NCBI RefSeq assembly: GCF_026262505.1
Contig: NC_067207.1
Span: forward strand, 28,240,082 to 28,304,081
Direction of reading: 5' to 3'
Length of the DNA stretch: 64,000 nucleotides
Source of the DNA: Trichomonas vaginalis G3
Taxonomy: Eukaryota > Parabasalia > Trichomonadida > Trichomonadidae
In this document: piece after piece, positions 11,601 through 26,800 of the stretch
How the letters are laid out: each line of letters begins with the position of its first letter
Numbering within the stretch: the stretch's first letter is position 1
Program-made: the position numbers and the translations under genes
Notes under the pieces: generated by a model
The model's input: only the letters and a program-made list of their open reading frames with translations
What the model was told of the DNA's origin: nothing
The model's database searches: none

Positions 11601-14600
11601 GCACTTTGCCTGTCACATACATCTCGACAGAGCAACATTCGATATGAAGTTTCCTCTGTCGAGAAACTTCCTCACACCTCAAGAGATGCGAAGGAACTTT
11701 TGACAGGCAAAGTGCAATATTTGATAGGTGATTGCACTTTGCTGTACATACATCTCGACAGAGGCAACATTCGATATGAAAGTTTCCTCTGTCGAGAAAA
11801 CTCCTCACACCTCAAGAGATGCGGAGAACTTTTTGACAAGGCAAAGTGCAATATTGATAGGTGAATGCACTTTGGCCTGTCACATACATCTCGACAGAGG
11901 CACATTCATATGAAAGTTTCCTCTGTCGAGAACTTCCTCACACCTCAAGAGATGCGAGAAACTTTTGAACAGGCAAAGTGCAATATTGATAGTGATTGCA
12001 CTTTGCCTGTCACATACATCTCGACAGAGGGCAACATTCGATATGAAAGTTTCCTCTGTCGAGAAACTTCCTCACACCTCAAGAGATGCGAGGAACTTTT
12101 GACAGGCAAAGTGCAATATTGATAGGTGATTGCACTTTGCTGTCACATACATCTCGACAGAGGCAACATTCGATATGAAAGTTTCCTCTGTCGAGAAACT
12201 TCCTCACACCTCAAGAGATGCGAAAAACTTTTGACAGGCAAAGTGCAATATTGATAGTGATTGCACTTTGCTGTCACTACATCTCGACAGAGGGAACATT
12301 CGATATGAAAGTTTCCTCTGTCGAGAAAACTTCCTCACACCTCAAGAGATGCGAAGAACTTTTGACAGGCAAAGTGCAATATTGATAGGTATTGCACTTT
12401 GCCTGTCACATACATCTCGACAGAGGCAACATTCGATATGAAAGTTTCCTCTGTCGAGAAACTTCCTCACACCTCAAGAGATGCGAAGAACTTTTGACAG
12501 GCAAGTGCGAATATTGATAGGTGATTGCACTTTGCCTGTCACATACATCTCGACAGAGCAACATTCGATATGAAAGTTTCCTCTGTCGAGAACTTCCTCA
12601 CACCTCAAGAGATGCGAAGAACTTTTGACAAAGGCAAAGTGCAATATTGATAGGTGATTGCACTTTGCCTGTCAACATACATCTCGACAGAGGCAACATT
12701 CGATATGAAAGTTTCCTCTGTCGAGAAACTCCTCACACCCAAGAGATGCGAAGAACTTTTGACAGGCAAAGTGCAATATTGATAGGTATTGCACTTTGCC
12801 TGTCACATACATCTCGACAGAGCAACATTCGATATGAAAGTTTCCTTGTCGAGAAACTTCCTCACACCTCAAGAGATGCGAGAACTTTTGACAGGCAAAG
12901 TGCAATATTTAAGGTGATTGCACTTTGCCTGTCACATACATCTCGACAGAGGCAACATTCAGATTGAAAGTTTCCTCTGTCGAGAAACTTCCTACACCTA
13001 CAGAGATGCGAAGAACTTTTGACAGGCAAGTGCAATATTATAGGTGATTGCACCATTTGCCTGTCACATACATCTCGACAGAGCAACATTCGATATGAAG
13101 TTTCCTCTGTCGAGAAACTTCCTCACACCTCAAGAGATCGAAGAACTTTTGACAGGCAAGTGCAATATTGATAGGTGATTGCACTTTGCCTGTCACATAC
13201 ATCTCGACAGGAGCAACATTCGATATGAAAGTTTCCTCTGTCGAGAAACTTCCTCACACCTCAAGAGATGCGAAGAACTTTTGACAGGCAAAGTGCAAAT
13301 ATGATAGGTGATTGCACTTTGCCTGTCACATACATCTCGACAGAGGCAACATATCGATATGAAAGTTTCCTCTGTCGAGAAACTTCCTACACCTCAAGAG
13401 ATGCGAAGAACTTTTGACAGGCAAAGTGCAATATTGATAGGTGATTGCACTTTGCTGTCACATACATCTCGACAGAGGCAACATTCGATATGAAAGTTTC
13501 CTCTGTCGAGAAACTTCCTCACACCTCAGAGAATGCGAAGAACTTTTTGACAGGCAAAGTGCAATATTGATAGGTATTGCACTTTGCCTGTCACATACAT
13601 CTCGACAGAGGCACATTCGATATGAAAGTTTCCTCTGTCGAGAAACTTCCTCACACCTCAAGAGATGCGAGAACTTTTGCAGGCAAAGTGCAATATTGAT
13701 AGGTGATTGCACTTTGCCTGTCACAACATCTCGACAGAGGCAAATCATTATAGAAAGTTTTCTCTGTCGAGAAACTTCCTCACACCTCAAGAGATGCGAA
13801 GAACTTTGACAGGCAAAGTGCAATATTGATTAGGTGATTGCACTTTGCCTGTCACATACATCTCGACAGAGGCAACATTCGATATGAAAGTTTCCTCTGT
13901 CGAGAAAACTTCCTCACACCTCAAGAGACTGCGAAGAACTTTTGACAGGCAAAAGTGCAAATAATTGATAGGTGATTGCACTTTGCCTGTTCACATACAT
14001 CTCGACAGACGGCAACATTCGATAGTGAAAGTTTCTCTGTCGAGAAACTCCTCACACCTCAAGAGATGCAAGAACTTTGACAGGCAAGTGCAATATTATA
14101 GGTGATTGCACTTTGCCTTCGCAATACATCTCGACAGAGGCAACATTCGATATGAAAGTTCCTCTTCTCGAGAAACTTCCTCACACCTCAGAGATGCGAA
14201 GAACTTTTGACAGGCCAAAGTGCATATATAGGTGATTGCACTTTGCCTGTCACATACATCTCGACAGAGGCAACATTCGATATGAAAGTTTCCTCTGTCG
14301 AGAAACTTCCTCACACCTCAAGAATGCGAAGAACTTTTGCAGGCACAAGTGCAATTTTGATAGGTGATTGCACTTTGCCTGTCACATACATCTCGACAGA
14401 GGCAAACATTCGATATGAAAGTTTCCTCTGTCGAGAAACTTCCTCACACCTCAAGAGATGCGAAGAACTTTTGACAGGCAAAGTGCAATATTGATAGGTG
14501 ATTGCACTTTGCTGTCACATACATCTCGACAGAGGCAACATCGATATGAAAGTTTCCTCTGTCGAGAAACTTCCTCACACCTCAAGAGATGCGAAGAACT

Positions 14601-17600
14601 TTTGACAGGCAAAGTGCAATATTGATAGGTGATTGCACTTTGCCTGTCACATACATCTCGACAGAGGCAACATTCGATATGAAAGTTTCCTCTGTCGAGA
14701 AACTTCCTCACACCTCAAGAGATGCGAAGGAACTTTTGACAGGCAAAGTGCAATATTGATAGGTGATTGCACTTTGCCTGTCACATACATCTCGACAGAG
14801 GCAACATTCGATATTGAAAGTTTCCTCTGTCGAGAAACTTCCTCACACCTCAAGAGATGCGAAGAACTTTTGACAGGCAAAGTGCAATATTGATAGGTGA
14901 TTGCACTTTGCCTGTCACAACATCTCGACAGAGGCAACATTCGATATGAAAGTTTCCTCTGTCGAGAAAACTTCCTCACACCTCAAGAGATGCGAAGAAC
15001 TTTTGACAGGCAAAGTGCAATATTGATAAGGTGATTGCACTTTGCCTGTCACATACATCTCGACAGAGGCAACATTCGATATGAAAGTTTCCTCTGTCGA
15101 GAAACTTCCCTCACACCTCAAGAGATGCGAAGAACTTTTGACAGGCAAAGTGCAATATTGATAGGGTGAATTGCACTTTGCCTGTCACATACATCTCGAC
15201 AAGGCAACATTCGAGTATGAAAGTTTCCTCTGTCGAGAAACTTCCTCACACCTCAAGAGATGCGAAGACTTTACAGGCAAAGTGCAATATTGATAGGTGA
15301 TTGCACTTTGCTGTCACATACATCTCGACAGAGGCAACATTCATATGAAAGTTTCCTCTGTCGAGAAACTCCTCACCACCTCAAGAGATGCGAAGAACTT
15401 TTGACAGGCAAAAGTGCAAATATTGATAGGTGATTGCACTTTGCCTGTCAAACATACTCTGCGACAGAGGCAACATTCGATATGAAAGTTTCCTCTGTCG
15501 AGAAACTTCCTCACACCTCAAGAGATGCGAAGAACTTTTGACAGGCAAAGTGGCAATTTGATAGTGATTGCACTTTGCCTGTCACATACATCTCGACAGA
15601 GGCAACATTCGATATGAAAGTTTCTCTGTCGAGAAACTTCCTCACACCTCAAGAGATGCGAGAACTTTTGACAGGCAAAGTGCAATATTGATAAGGTGAT
15701 TGCAGCTTTGCCTGTCACATACATCTCGACAGAGGAACATTCGATATGAAAGTTTTCCTCTGTCGAGAAACTTCCTCACACCTCAAGAGATGCGAAGAAC
15801 TTTTGACAGGCAAAGTGCAATATGATAGGTGATTGCACTTTGCCTCTTCACATACATCTCGACAGAGGCAACATTCGATATGAAAGTTTCCTCTGTCGAG
15901 AAACTTCCTCACACTCAAGAGATGCGAAGAACTTTTGACAGCAAAGTGCACTAATTTGATAGGTGATTGCACTTTCCTGTCACATACATCTCGACAGAGG
16001 CAACATTCGATATGAGAAGTTTCCTCTGTCGGAAAATTCCTCACACCTCAGAGAGATGCGAAGAACTTTTGACATGGCAAGTTGATATGATAGGTGATTG
16101 CACTTTGCCTGTCACATACATCTCGACAGAGCAACATTCGATATGAAAGTTTCCTCTGTCGAGAATACTTCCTCACACTCAAGAGATTGCGAGAACTTTT
16201 TGACAGGCAAAGTGCAATATTGATAGGTGATTGCACTTTGCCTGTCACATACATCTCGACAGAAGCAACATTCGATTATGAAAGTTTCCTCTGTCGAGAA
16301 AACTTCCTCACACCTCAGAGATGCGAAGAAGACTTTTGACAGGCAAAGTGCAATATTGATAGTGATTGCACTTTGCCTGTCACTACATCTCGACAGAAGC
16401 AACATTCGATATGAAAAGTTCCTCTGTCGAGAACTTCCTCACACCTCAAGAGATGCGAAGAACTTTAGAAGGCAAAGTGCAATATTGATAGGTGATTGCA
16501 CTTTGCCTGTCACATACATCTTCGACAGAGGCAACATTCGATATGAAAGTTCCGTCTTCGAGAAACTTCCTCACACCTCAAGAGATGCGAAGAACTTTTG
16601 ACAGGCAAAGTGCAATATTGATAGTGATTGCACTTTGCCTGTCACATAAATCTCGACAGAGGCAACATTCGATATGAAGTTTCCTCTGTCGAGAAACTTC
16701 CTCACACCTCAAGAGATGCGAAGAATTTACAGGCAAAGTGCAATATTGATAAGGTGATTGCACTTTGCCTGTCACATACATCTCGACAGAGGCAACATTC
16801 ATATGAAAGTTTCCTCTGTCGAGAAACTTCCTCACACCTCAAGAGATGCGAGAACTTTTGACAGGCAAAGTGGCAATAATTATACGTGATTGCACTTTGC
16901 CTGTCCACATACATCTCGACAGAGGCAACATTCGATATGAAAGTATCTCTGTCGAGAAACTTCCTCACATCAAGAGATGCGAAAACTTTTGACAGCAAAG
17001 TGCAATATGATAGGTGATGCACTTTGCCTGTCACATACATCTCGACAGAGGGCAACATTCGATATGAAAGTTTCCTCTGTCGAGAAACTTCCTCACACCT
17101 CAAGAGAATGCGAAAGAACTTTTGACAGCAAAGTGCAATATTGTGAGTGATTTGCACTTTGCTGTCACATACAATCTCGACAGAGGCAACAATCGATATG
17201 AAAGTTTCCTCTGTCGAGAAACTTCCTCACACCTCAAGAGATGCCGAAGAACTTTGACAGGCAAAGTGCAATATTGATAGTGATTGCAACTTTGCTGTCA
17301 CATACATCTCGACAGAGGCAACAATTCGATATGAAAGTTTCCTCTGTCGAGAAACTTCCTCACACCTCAAGAGATGCGAAGAACTTTTGACAGGCAAAGT
17401 TGCAATATTGATAGGTGATTGCACTTGCCTGTCACATAATCTCGACAGAGGCAACATTCGATATGAAAGTTTCCTCTGTCGAAAACTTCTTCAACCACCT
17501 CAAGAGATGCGAAGAACTTTTGACAGGCAAAGTGCAATATTGATAGGTGATTGCACTTTGCCTGTCACATACATCTCGACAGAGGCAACATTCGATATGA

Positions 17601-17835
17601 AAGTTTCCTCTGTCGAGAAACTTCCTCACACCTCAAGAGATGCGAAGAACTTTGACAGGCAAAGTGCAATATTGATAGGTGATTGCACTTTGCTGTCACA
17701 TACATCTCGACAGAGGACATTCGATATGAAAGTTTCCTCTGTCGAGAAACTTCCTCACACCTCAAGAGATGCGAGAACTTTTGACAGGCAAAAGTGCAAT
17801 ATTGAGTAGGTGATTGCACTTTTTGCCTGTATCAC

Positions 17836-17860
17836 NNNNNNNNNNNNNNNNNNNNNNNNN
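17836..17860. other. Assembly gap (25 N) inside the satellite
   Basis: Twenty-five N bases separate two satellite blocks of very different quality. The left block has an indel in most units, while the right block is almost free of them. The real array length across the gap is unknown. Confidence 0.99.
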
Positions 17861-20800
17861 CTCGACAGAGGCAACATTCGATATGAAAGTTTCCTCTGTC
17901 GAGAAACTTCCTCACACCTCAAGAGATGCGAAGAACTTTTGACAGGCAAAGTGCAATATTGATAGGTGATTGCACTTTGCCTGTCACATACATCTCGACA
18001 GAGGCAACATTCGATATGAAAGTTTCCTCTGTCGAGAAACTTCCTCACACCTCAAGAGATGCGAAGAACTTTTGACAGGCAAAGTGCAATATTGATAGGT
18101 GATTGCACTTTGCCTGTCACATACATCTCGACAGAGGCAACATTCGATATGAAAGTTTCCTCTGTCGAGAAACTTCCTCACACTCAAGAGATGCGAAGAA
18201 CTTTTGACAGGCAAAGTGCAATATTGATAGGTGATTGCACTTTGCCTGTCACATACATCTCGACAGAGGCAACATTCGATATGAAAGTTTCCTCTGTCGA
18301 GAAACTTCCTCACACCTCAAGAGATGCGAAGAACTTTTGACAGGCAAAGTGCAATATTGATAGGTGATTGCACTTTGCCTGTCACATACATCTCGACAGA
18401 GGCAACATTCGATATGAAAGTTTCCTCTGTCGAGAAACTTCCTCACACCTCAAGAGATGCGAAGAACTTTTGACAGGCAAAGTGCAATATTGATAGGTGA
18501 TTGCACTTTGCCTGTCACATACATCTCGACAGAGGCAACATTCGATATGAAAGTTTCCTCTGTCGAGAAACTTCCTCACACCTCAAGAGATGCGAAGAAC
18601 TTTTGACAGGCAAAGTGCAATATTGATAGGTGATTGCACTTTGCCTGTCACATACATCTCGACAGAGGCAACATTCGATATGAAAGTTTCCTCTGTCGAG
18701 AAACTTCCTCACACCTCAAGAGATGCGAAGAACTTTTGACAGGCAAAGTGCAATATTGATAGGTGATTGCACTTTGCCTGTCACATACATCTCGACAGAG
18801 GCAACATTCGATATGAAAGTTTCCTCTGTCGAGAAACTTCCTCACACCTCAAGAGATGCGAAGAACTTTTGACAGGCAAAGTGCAATATTGATAGGTGAT
18901 TGCACTTTGCCTGTCACATACATCTCGACAGAGGCAACATTCGATATGAAAGTTTCCTCTGTCGAGAAACTTCCTCACACCTCAAGAGATGCGAAGAACT
19001 TTTGACAGGCAAAGTGCAATATTGATAGGTGATTGCACTTTGCCTGTCACATACATCTCGACAGAGGCAACATTCGATATGAAAGTTTCCTCTGTCGAGA
19101 AACTTCCTCACACCTCAAGAGATGCGAAGAACTTTTGACAGGCAAAGTGCAATATTGATAGGTGATTGCACTTTGCCTGTCACATACATCTCGACAGAGG
19201 CAACATTCGATATGAAAGTTTCCTCTGTCGAGAAACTTCCTCACACCTCAAGAGATGCGAAGAACTTTTGACAGGCAAAGTGCAATATTGATAGGTGATT
19301 GCACTTTGCCTGTCACATACATCTCGACAGAGGCAACATTCGATATGAAAGTTTCCTCTGTCGAGAAACTTCCTCACACCTCAAGAGATGCGAAGAACTT
19401 TTGACAGGCAAAGTGCAATATTGATAGGTGATTGCACTTTGCCTGTCACATACATCTCGACAGAGGCAACATTCGATATGAAAGTTTCCTCTGTCGAGAA
19501 ACTTCCTCACACCTCAAGAGATGCGAAGAACTTTTGACAGGCAAAGTGCAATATTGATAGGTGATTGCACTTTGCCTGTCACATACATCTCGACAGAGGC
19601 AACATTCGATATGAAAGTTTCCTCTGTCGAGAAACTTCCTCACACCTCAAGAGATGCGAAGAACTTTTGACAGGCAAAGTGCAATATTGATAGGTGATTG
19701 CACTTTGCCTGTCACATACATCTCGACAGAGGCAACATTCGATATGAAAGTTTCCTCTGTCGAGAAACTTCCTCACACCTCAAGAGATGCGAAGAACTTT
19801 TGACAGGCAAAGTGCAATATTGATAGGTGATTGCACTTTGCCTGTCACATACATCTCGACAGAGGCAACATTCGATATGAAAGTTTCCTCTGTCGAGAAA
19901 CTTCCTCACACCTCAAGAGATGCGAAGAACTTTTGACAGGCAAAGTGCAATATTGATAGGTGATTGCACTTTGCCTGTCACATACATCTCGACAGAGGCA
20001 ACATTCGATATGAAAGTTTCCTCTGTCGAGAAACTTCCTCACACCTCAAGAGATGCGAAGAACTTTTGACAGGCAAAGTGCAATATTGATAGGTGATTGC
20101 ACTTTGCCTGTCACATACATCTCGACAGAGGCAACATTCGATATGAAAGTTTCCTCTGTCGAGAAACTTCCTCACACCTCAAGAGATGCGAAGAACTTTT
20201 GACAGGCAAAGTGCAATATTGATAGGTGATTGCACTTTGCCTGTCACATACATCTCGACAGAGGCAACATTCGATATGAAAGTTTCCTCTGTCGAGAAAC
20301 TTCCTCACACCTCAAGAGATGCGAAGAACTTTTGACAGGCAAAGTGCAATATTGATAGGTGATTGCACTTTGCCTGTCACATACATCTCGACAGAGGCAA
20401 CATTCGATATGAAAGTTTCCTCTGTCGAGAAACTTCCTCACACCTCAAGAGATGCGAAGAACTTTTGACAGGCAAAGTGCAATATTGATAGGTGATTGCA
20501 CTTTGCCTGTCACATACATCTCGACAGAGGCAACATTCGATATGAAAGTTTCCTCTGTCGAGAAACTTCCTCACACCTCAAGAGATGCGAAGAACTTTTG
20601 ACAGGCAAAGTGCAATATTGATAGGTGATTGCACTTTGCCTGTCACATACATCTCGACAGAGGCAACATTCGATATGAAAGTTTCCTCTGTCGAGAAACT
20701 TCCTCACACCTCAAGAGATGCGAAGAACTTTTGACAGGCAAAGTGCAATATTGATAGGTGATTGCACTTTGCCTGTCACATACATCTCGACAGAGGCAAC

Positions 20801-23800
20801 ATTCGATATGAAAGTTTCCTCTGTCGAGAAACTTCCTCACACCTCAAGAGATGCGAAGAACTTTTGACAGGCAAAGTGCAATATTGATAGGTGATTGCAC
20901 TTTGCCTGTCACATACATCTCGACAGAGGCAACATTCGATATGAAAGTTTCCTCTGTCGAGAAACTTCCTCACACCTCAAGAGATGCGAAGAACTTTTGA
21001 CAGGCAAAGTGCAATATTGATAGGTGATTGCACTTTGCCTGTCACATACATCTCGACAGAGGCAACATTCGATATGAAAGTTTCCTCTGTCGAGAAACTT
21101 CCTCACACCTCAAGAGATGCGAAGAACTTTTGACAGGCAAAGTGCAATATTGATAGGTGATTGCACTTTGCCTGTCACATACATCTCGACAGAGGCAACA
21201 TTCGATATGAAAGTTTCCTCTGTCGAGAAACTTCCTCACACCTCAAGAGATGCGAAGAACTTTTGACAGGCAAAGTGCAATATTGATAGGTGATTGCACT
21301 TTGCCTGTCACATACATCTCGACAGAGGCAACATTCGATATGAAAGTTTCCTCTGTCGAGAAACTTCCTCACACCTCAAGAGATGCGAAGAACTTTTGAC
21401 AGGCAAAGTGCAATATTGATAGGTGATTGCACTTTGCCTGTCACATACATCTCGACAGAGGCAACATTCGATATGAAAGTTTCCTCTGTCGAGAAACTTC
21501 CTCACACCTCAAGAGATGCGAAGAACTTTTGACAGGCAAAGTGCAATATTGATAGGTGATTGCACTTTGCCTGTCACATACATCTCGACAGAGGCAACAT
21601 TCGATATGAAAGTTTCCTCTGTCGAGAAACTTCCTCACACCTCAAGAGATGCGAAGAACTTTTGACAGGCAAAGTGCAATATTGATAGGTGATTGCACTT
21701 TGCCTGTCACATACATCTCGACAGAGGCAACATTCGATATGAAAGTTTCCTCTGTCGAGAAACTTCCTCACACCTCAAGAGATGCGAAGAACTTTTGACA
21801 GGCAAAGTGCAATATTGATAGGTGATTGCACTTTGCCTGTCACATACATCTCGACAGAGGCAACATTCGATATGAAAGTTTCCTCTGTCGAGAAACTTCC
21901 TCACACCTCAAGAGATGCGAAGAACTTTTGACAGGCAAAGTGCAATATTGATAGGTGATTGCACTTTGCCTGTCACATACATCTCGACAGAGGCAACATT
22001 CGATATGAAAGTTTCCTCTGTCGAGAAACTTCCTCACACCTCAAGAGATGCGAAGAACTTTTGACAGGCAAAGTGCAATATTGATAGGTGATTGCACTTT
22101 GCCTGTCACATACATCTCGACAGAGGCAACATTCGATATGAAAGTTTCCTCTGTCGAGAAACTTCCTCACACCTCAAGAGATGCGAAGAACTTTTGACAG
22201 GCAAAGTGCAATATTGATAGGTGATTGCACTTTGCCTGTCACATACATCTCGACAGAGGCAACATTCGATATGAAAGTTTCCTCTGTCGAGAAACTTCCT
22301 CACACCTCAAGAGATGCGAAGAACTTTTGACAGGCAAAGTGCAATATTGATAGGTGATTGCACTTTGCCTGTCACATACATCTCGACAGAGGCAACATTC
22401 GATATGAAAGTTTCCTCTGTCGAGAAACTTCCTCACACCTCAAGAGATGCGAAGAACTTTTGACAGGCAAAGTGCAATATTGATAGGTGATTGCACTTTG
22501 CCTGTCACATACATCTCGACAGAGGCAACATTCGATATGAAAGTTTCCTCTGTCGAGAAACTTCCTCACACCTCAAGAGATGCGAAGAACTTTTGACAGG
22601 CAAAGTGCAATATTGATAGGTGATTGCACTTTGCCTGTCACATACATCTCGACAGAGGCAACATTCGATATGAAAGTTTCCTCTGTCGAGAAACTTCCTC
22701 ACACCTCAAGAGATGCGAAGAACTTTTGACAGGCAAAGTGCAATATTGATAGGTGATTGCACTTTGCCTGTCACATACATCTCGACAGAGGCAACATTCG
22801 ATATGAAAGTTTCCTCTGTCGAGAAACTTCCTCACACCTCAAGAGATGCGAAGAACTTTTGACAGGCAAAGTGCAATATTGATAGGTGATTGCACTTTGC
22901 CTGTCACATACATCTCGACAGAGGCAACATTCGATATGAAAGTTTCCTCTGTCGAGAAACTTCCTCACACCTCAAGATGCGAAGAATTTTGACAGGCAAA
23001 GTGCAATATTGATAGGTGATTGCACTTTGCCTGTCACATACATCTCGACAGAGGCAACATTCGATATGAAAGTTTCTCTGTCGAGAAACTTCCTCACACC
23101 TCAAGAGATGCGAAGAACTTTTGACAGGCAAAGTGCAATATTGATAGGTGATTGCACTTTGCCTGTCACATACATCTCGACAGAGGCAACATTCGATATG
23201 AAAGTTTCCTCTGTCGAGAAACTTCCTCACACTCAAGAGATGCGAAGAACTTTTGACAGGCAAAGTGCAATATTGATAGGTGATTGCACTTTGCCTGTCA
23301 CATACATCTCGACAGAGGCAACATTCGATATGAAAGTTTCTCTGTCGAGAAACTTCCTCACACCTCAAGAGATGCGAAGAACTTTTGACAGGCAAAGTGC
23401 AATATTGATAGGTGATTGCACTTTGCCTGTCACATACATCTCGACAGAGGCAACATTCGATATGAAAGTTTCCTCTGTCGAGAAACTTCCTCACACCTCA
23501 AGAGATGCGAAGAACTTTTGACAGGCAAAGTGCAATATTGATAGGTGATTGCACTTTGCCTGTCACATACATCTCGACAGAGGCAACATTCGATATGAAA
23601 GTTTCCTCTGTCGAGAAACTTCCTCACACCTCAAGAGATGCGAAGAACTTTTGACAGGCAAAGTGCAATATTGATAGGTGATTGCACTTTGCCTGTCACA
23701 TACATCTCGACAGAGGCAACATTCGATATGAAAGTTTCCTCTGTCGAGAAATTCCTCACACCTCAAGAGATGCGAAGAACTTTTGACAGGCAAAGTGCAA

Positions 23801-26800
23801 TATTGATAGGTGATTGCACTTTGCCTGTCACATACATCTCGACAGAGGCAACATTCGATATGAAAGTTTCCTCTGTCGAGAAACTTCCTCACACTCAAGA
23901 GATGCGAAGAACTTTTGACAGGCAAAGTGCAATATTGATAGGTGATTGCACTTTGCCTGTCACATACATCTCGACAGAGGCAACATTCGATATGAAAGTT
24001 TCCTCTGTCGAGAAACTTCCTCACACTCAAGAGATGCGAAGAACTTTTGACAGGCAAAGTGCAATATTGATAGGTGATTGCACTTTGCCTGTCACATACA
24101 TCTCGACAGAGGCACATTCGATATGAAAGTTTCCTCTGTCGAGAAACTTCCTCACACCTCAAGAGATGCGAAGAACTTTTGACAGGCAAAGTGCAATATT
24201 GATAGGTGATTGCACTTTGCTGTCAATACATCTCGACAGAGGCAACATTCGATATGAAAGTTTCCTCTGTCGAGAAACTTCCTCACACCTCAAGAGATGC
24301 GAAGAACTTTTGACAGGCAAAGTGCAATATTGATAGGTGATTGCACTTTGCCTGTCACATACATCTCGACAGAGGCAACATTCGATATGAAAGTTTCCTC
24401 TGTCGAGAAACTTCCTCACACCTCAAGAGATGCGAAGAACTTTTGACAGGCAAAGTGCAATATTGATAGGTGATTGCACTTTGCCTGTCACATACATCTC
24501 GACAGAGGCAACATTCGATATGAAAGTTTCCTCTGTCGAGAAACTTCCTCACACCTCAAGAGATGCGAAGAACTTTTGACAGGCAAAGTGCAATATTGAT
24601 AGGTGATTGCACTTTGCCTGTCACATACATCTCGACAGAGGCAACATTCGATATGAAAGTTTCCTCTGTCGAGAAACTTCCTCACACTCAAGAGATGCGA
24701 AGAACTTTTGACAGGCAAAGTGCAATATTGATAGGTGATTGCACTTTGCCTGTCACATACATCTCGACAGAGGCAACATTCGATATGAAAGTTTCCTCTG
24801 TCGAGAAACTTCCTCACACCTCAAGAGATGCGAAGAACTTTTGACAGGCAAAGTGCAATATTGATAGGTGATTGCACTTTGCCTGTCACATACATCTCGA
24901 CAGAGGCAACATTCGATATGAAAGTTTCCTCTGTCGAGAAACTTCCTCACACTCAAGAGATGCGAAGAACTTTTGACAGGCAAAGTGCAATATTGATAGG
25001 TGATTGCACTTTGCCTGTCACATACATCTCGACAGAGGCAACATTCGATATGAAAGTTTCCTCTGTCGAGAAACTTCCTACACCTCAAGAGATGCGAAGA
25101 ACTTTTGACAGGCAAAGTGCAATATTGATAGGTGATTGCACTTTGCCTGTCACATACATCTCGACAGAGGCAACATTCGATATGAAAGTTTCCTCTGTCG
25201 AGAAACTTCCTCACACCTCAAGAGATGCGAAGAACTTTTGACAGGCAAAGTGCAATATTGATAGGTGATTGCACTTTGCTGTCACATACATCTCGACAGA
25301 GGCAACATTCGATATGAAAGTTTCCTCTGTCGAGAAACTTCCTCACACCTCAAGAGATGCGAAGAACTTTTGACAGGCAAAGTGCAATATTGATAGGTGA
25401 TTGCACTTTGCTGTCACATACATCTCGACAGAGGCAACATTCGATATGAAAGTTTCCTCTGTCGAGAAACTTCCTCACACCTCAAGAGATGCGAAGAACT
25501 TTTGACAGGCAAAGTGCAATATTGATAGGTGATTGCACTTTGCCTGTCACATACATCTCGACAGAGGCAACATTCGATATGAAAGTTTCCTCTGTCGAGA
25601 AACTTCCTCACACCTCAAGAGATGCGAAGAACTTTTGACAGGCAAAGTGCAATATTGATAGGTGATTGCACTTTGCCTGTCACATACATCTCGACAGAGG
25701 CAACATTCGATATGAAAGTTTCTCTGTCGAGAAACTTCCTCACACCTCAAGAGATGCGAAGAACTTTTGACAGGCAAAGTGCAATATTGATAGGTGATTG
25801 CACTTTGCCTGTCACATACATCTCGACAGAGGCAACATTCGATATGAAAGTTTCCTGTCGAGAAACTTCCTCACACCTCAAGAGATGCGAAGAACTTTTG
25901 ACAGGCAAAGTGCAATATTGATAGGTGATTGCACTTTGCACTGTGTCACATACATCTCGACAGAGGCAACATTCGATATGAAAGTTTCCTCTGTCGAGAA
26001 ACTTCCTCACACCTCAAGAGATGCGAAGAACTTTTGACAGGCAAAGTGCAATATTGATAGGTGATTGCACTTTGCCTGTCACATACATCTCGACAGAGGC
26101 AACATTCGATATGAAAGTTTCCTCTGTCGAGAAACTTCCTCACACCTCAAGAGATGCGAAGAACTTTTGACAGGCAAAGTGCAATATTGATAGGTGATTG
26201 CACTTTGCCTGTCACATACATCTCGACAGAGGCAACATTCGATATGAAAGTTTCCTCTGTCGAGAAACTTCCTCACACCTCAAGAGATGCGAAGAACTTT
26301 TGACAGGCAAAGTGCAATATTGATAGGTGATTGCACTTTGCCTGTCACATACATCTCGACAGAGGCAACATTCGATATGAAAGTTTCCTCTGTCGAGAAA
26401 CTTCCTCACACTCAAGAGATGCGAAGAACTTTTGACAGGCAAAGTGCAATATTGATAGGTGATTGCACTTTGCCTGTCACATACATCTCGACAGAGGCAA
26501 CATTCGATATGAAAGTTTCCTCTGTCGAGAAACTTCCTCACACCTCAAGAGATGCGAAGAACTTTTGACAGGCAAAGTGCAATATTGATAGGTGATTGCA
26601 CTTTGCCTGTCACATACATCTCGACAGAGGCAACATTCGATATGAAAGTTTCCTCTGTCGAGAAACTTCCTCACACCTCAAGAGATGCGAAGAACTTTTG
26701 ACAGGCAAAGTGCAATATTGATAGGTGATTGCACTTTGCCTGTCACATACATCTCGACAGAGGCAACATTCGATATGAAAGTTTCCTCTGTCGAGAAACT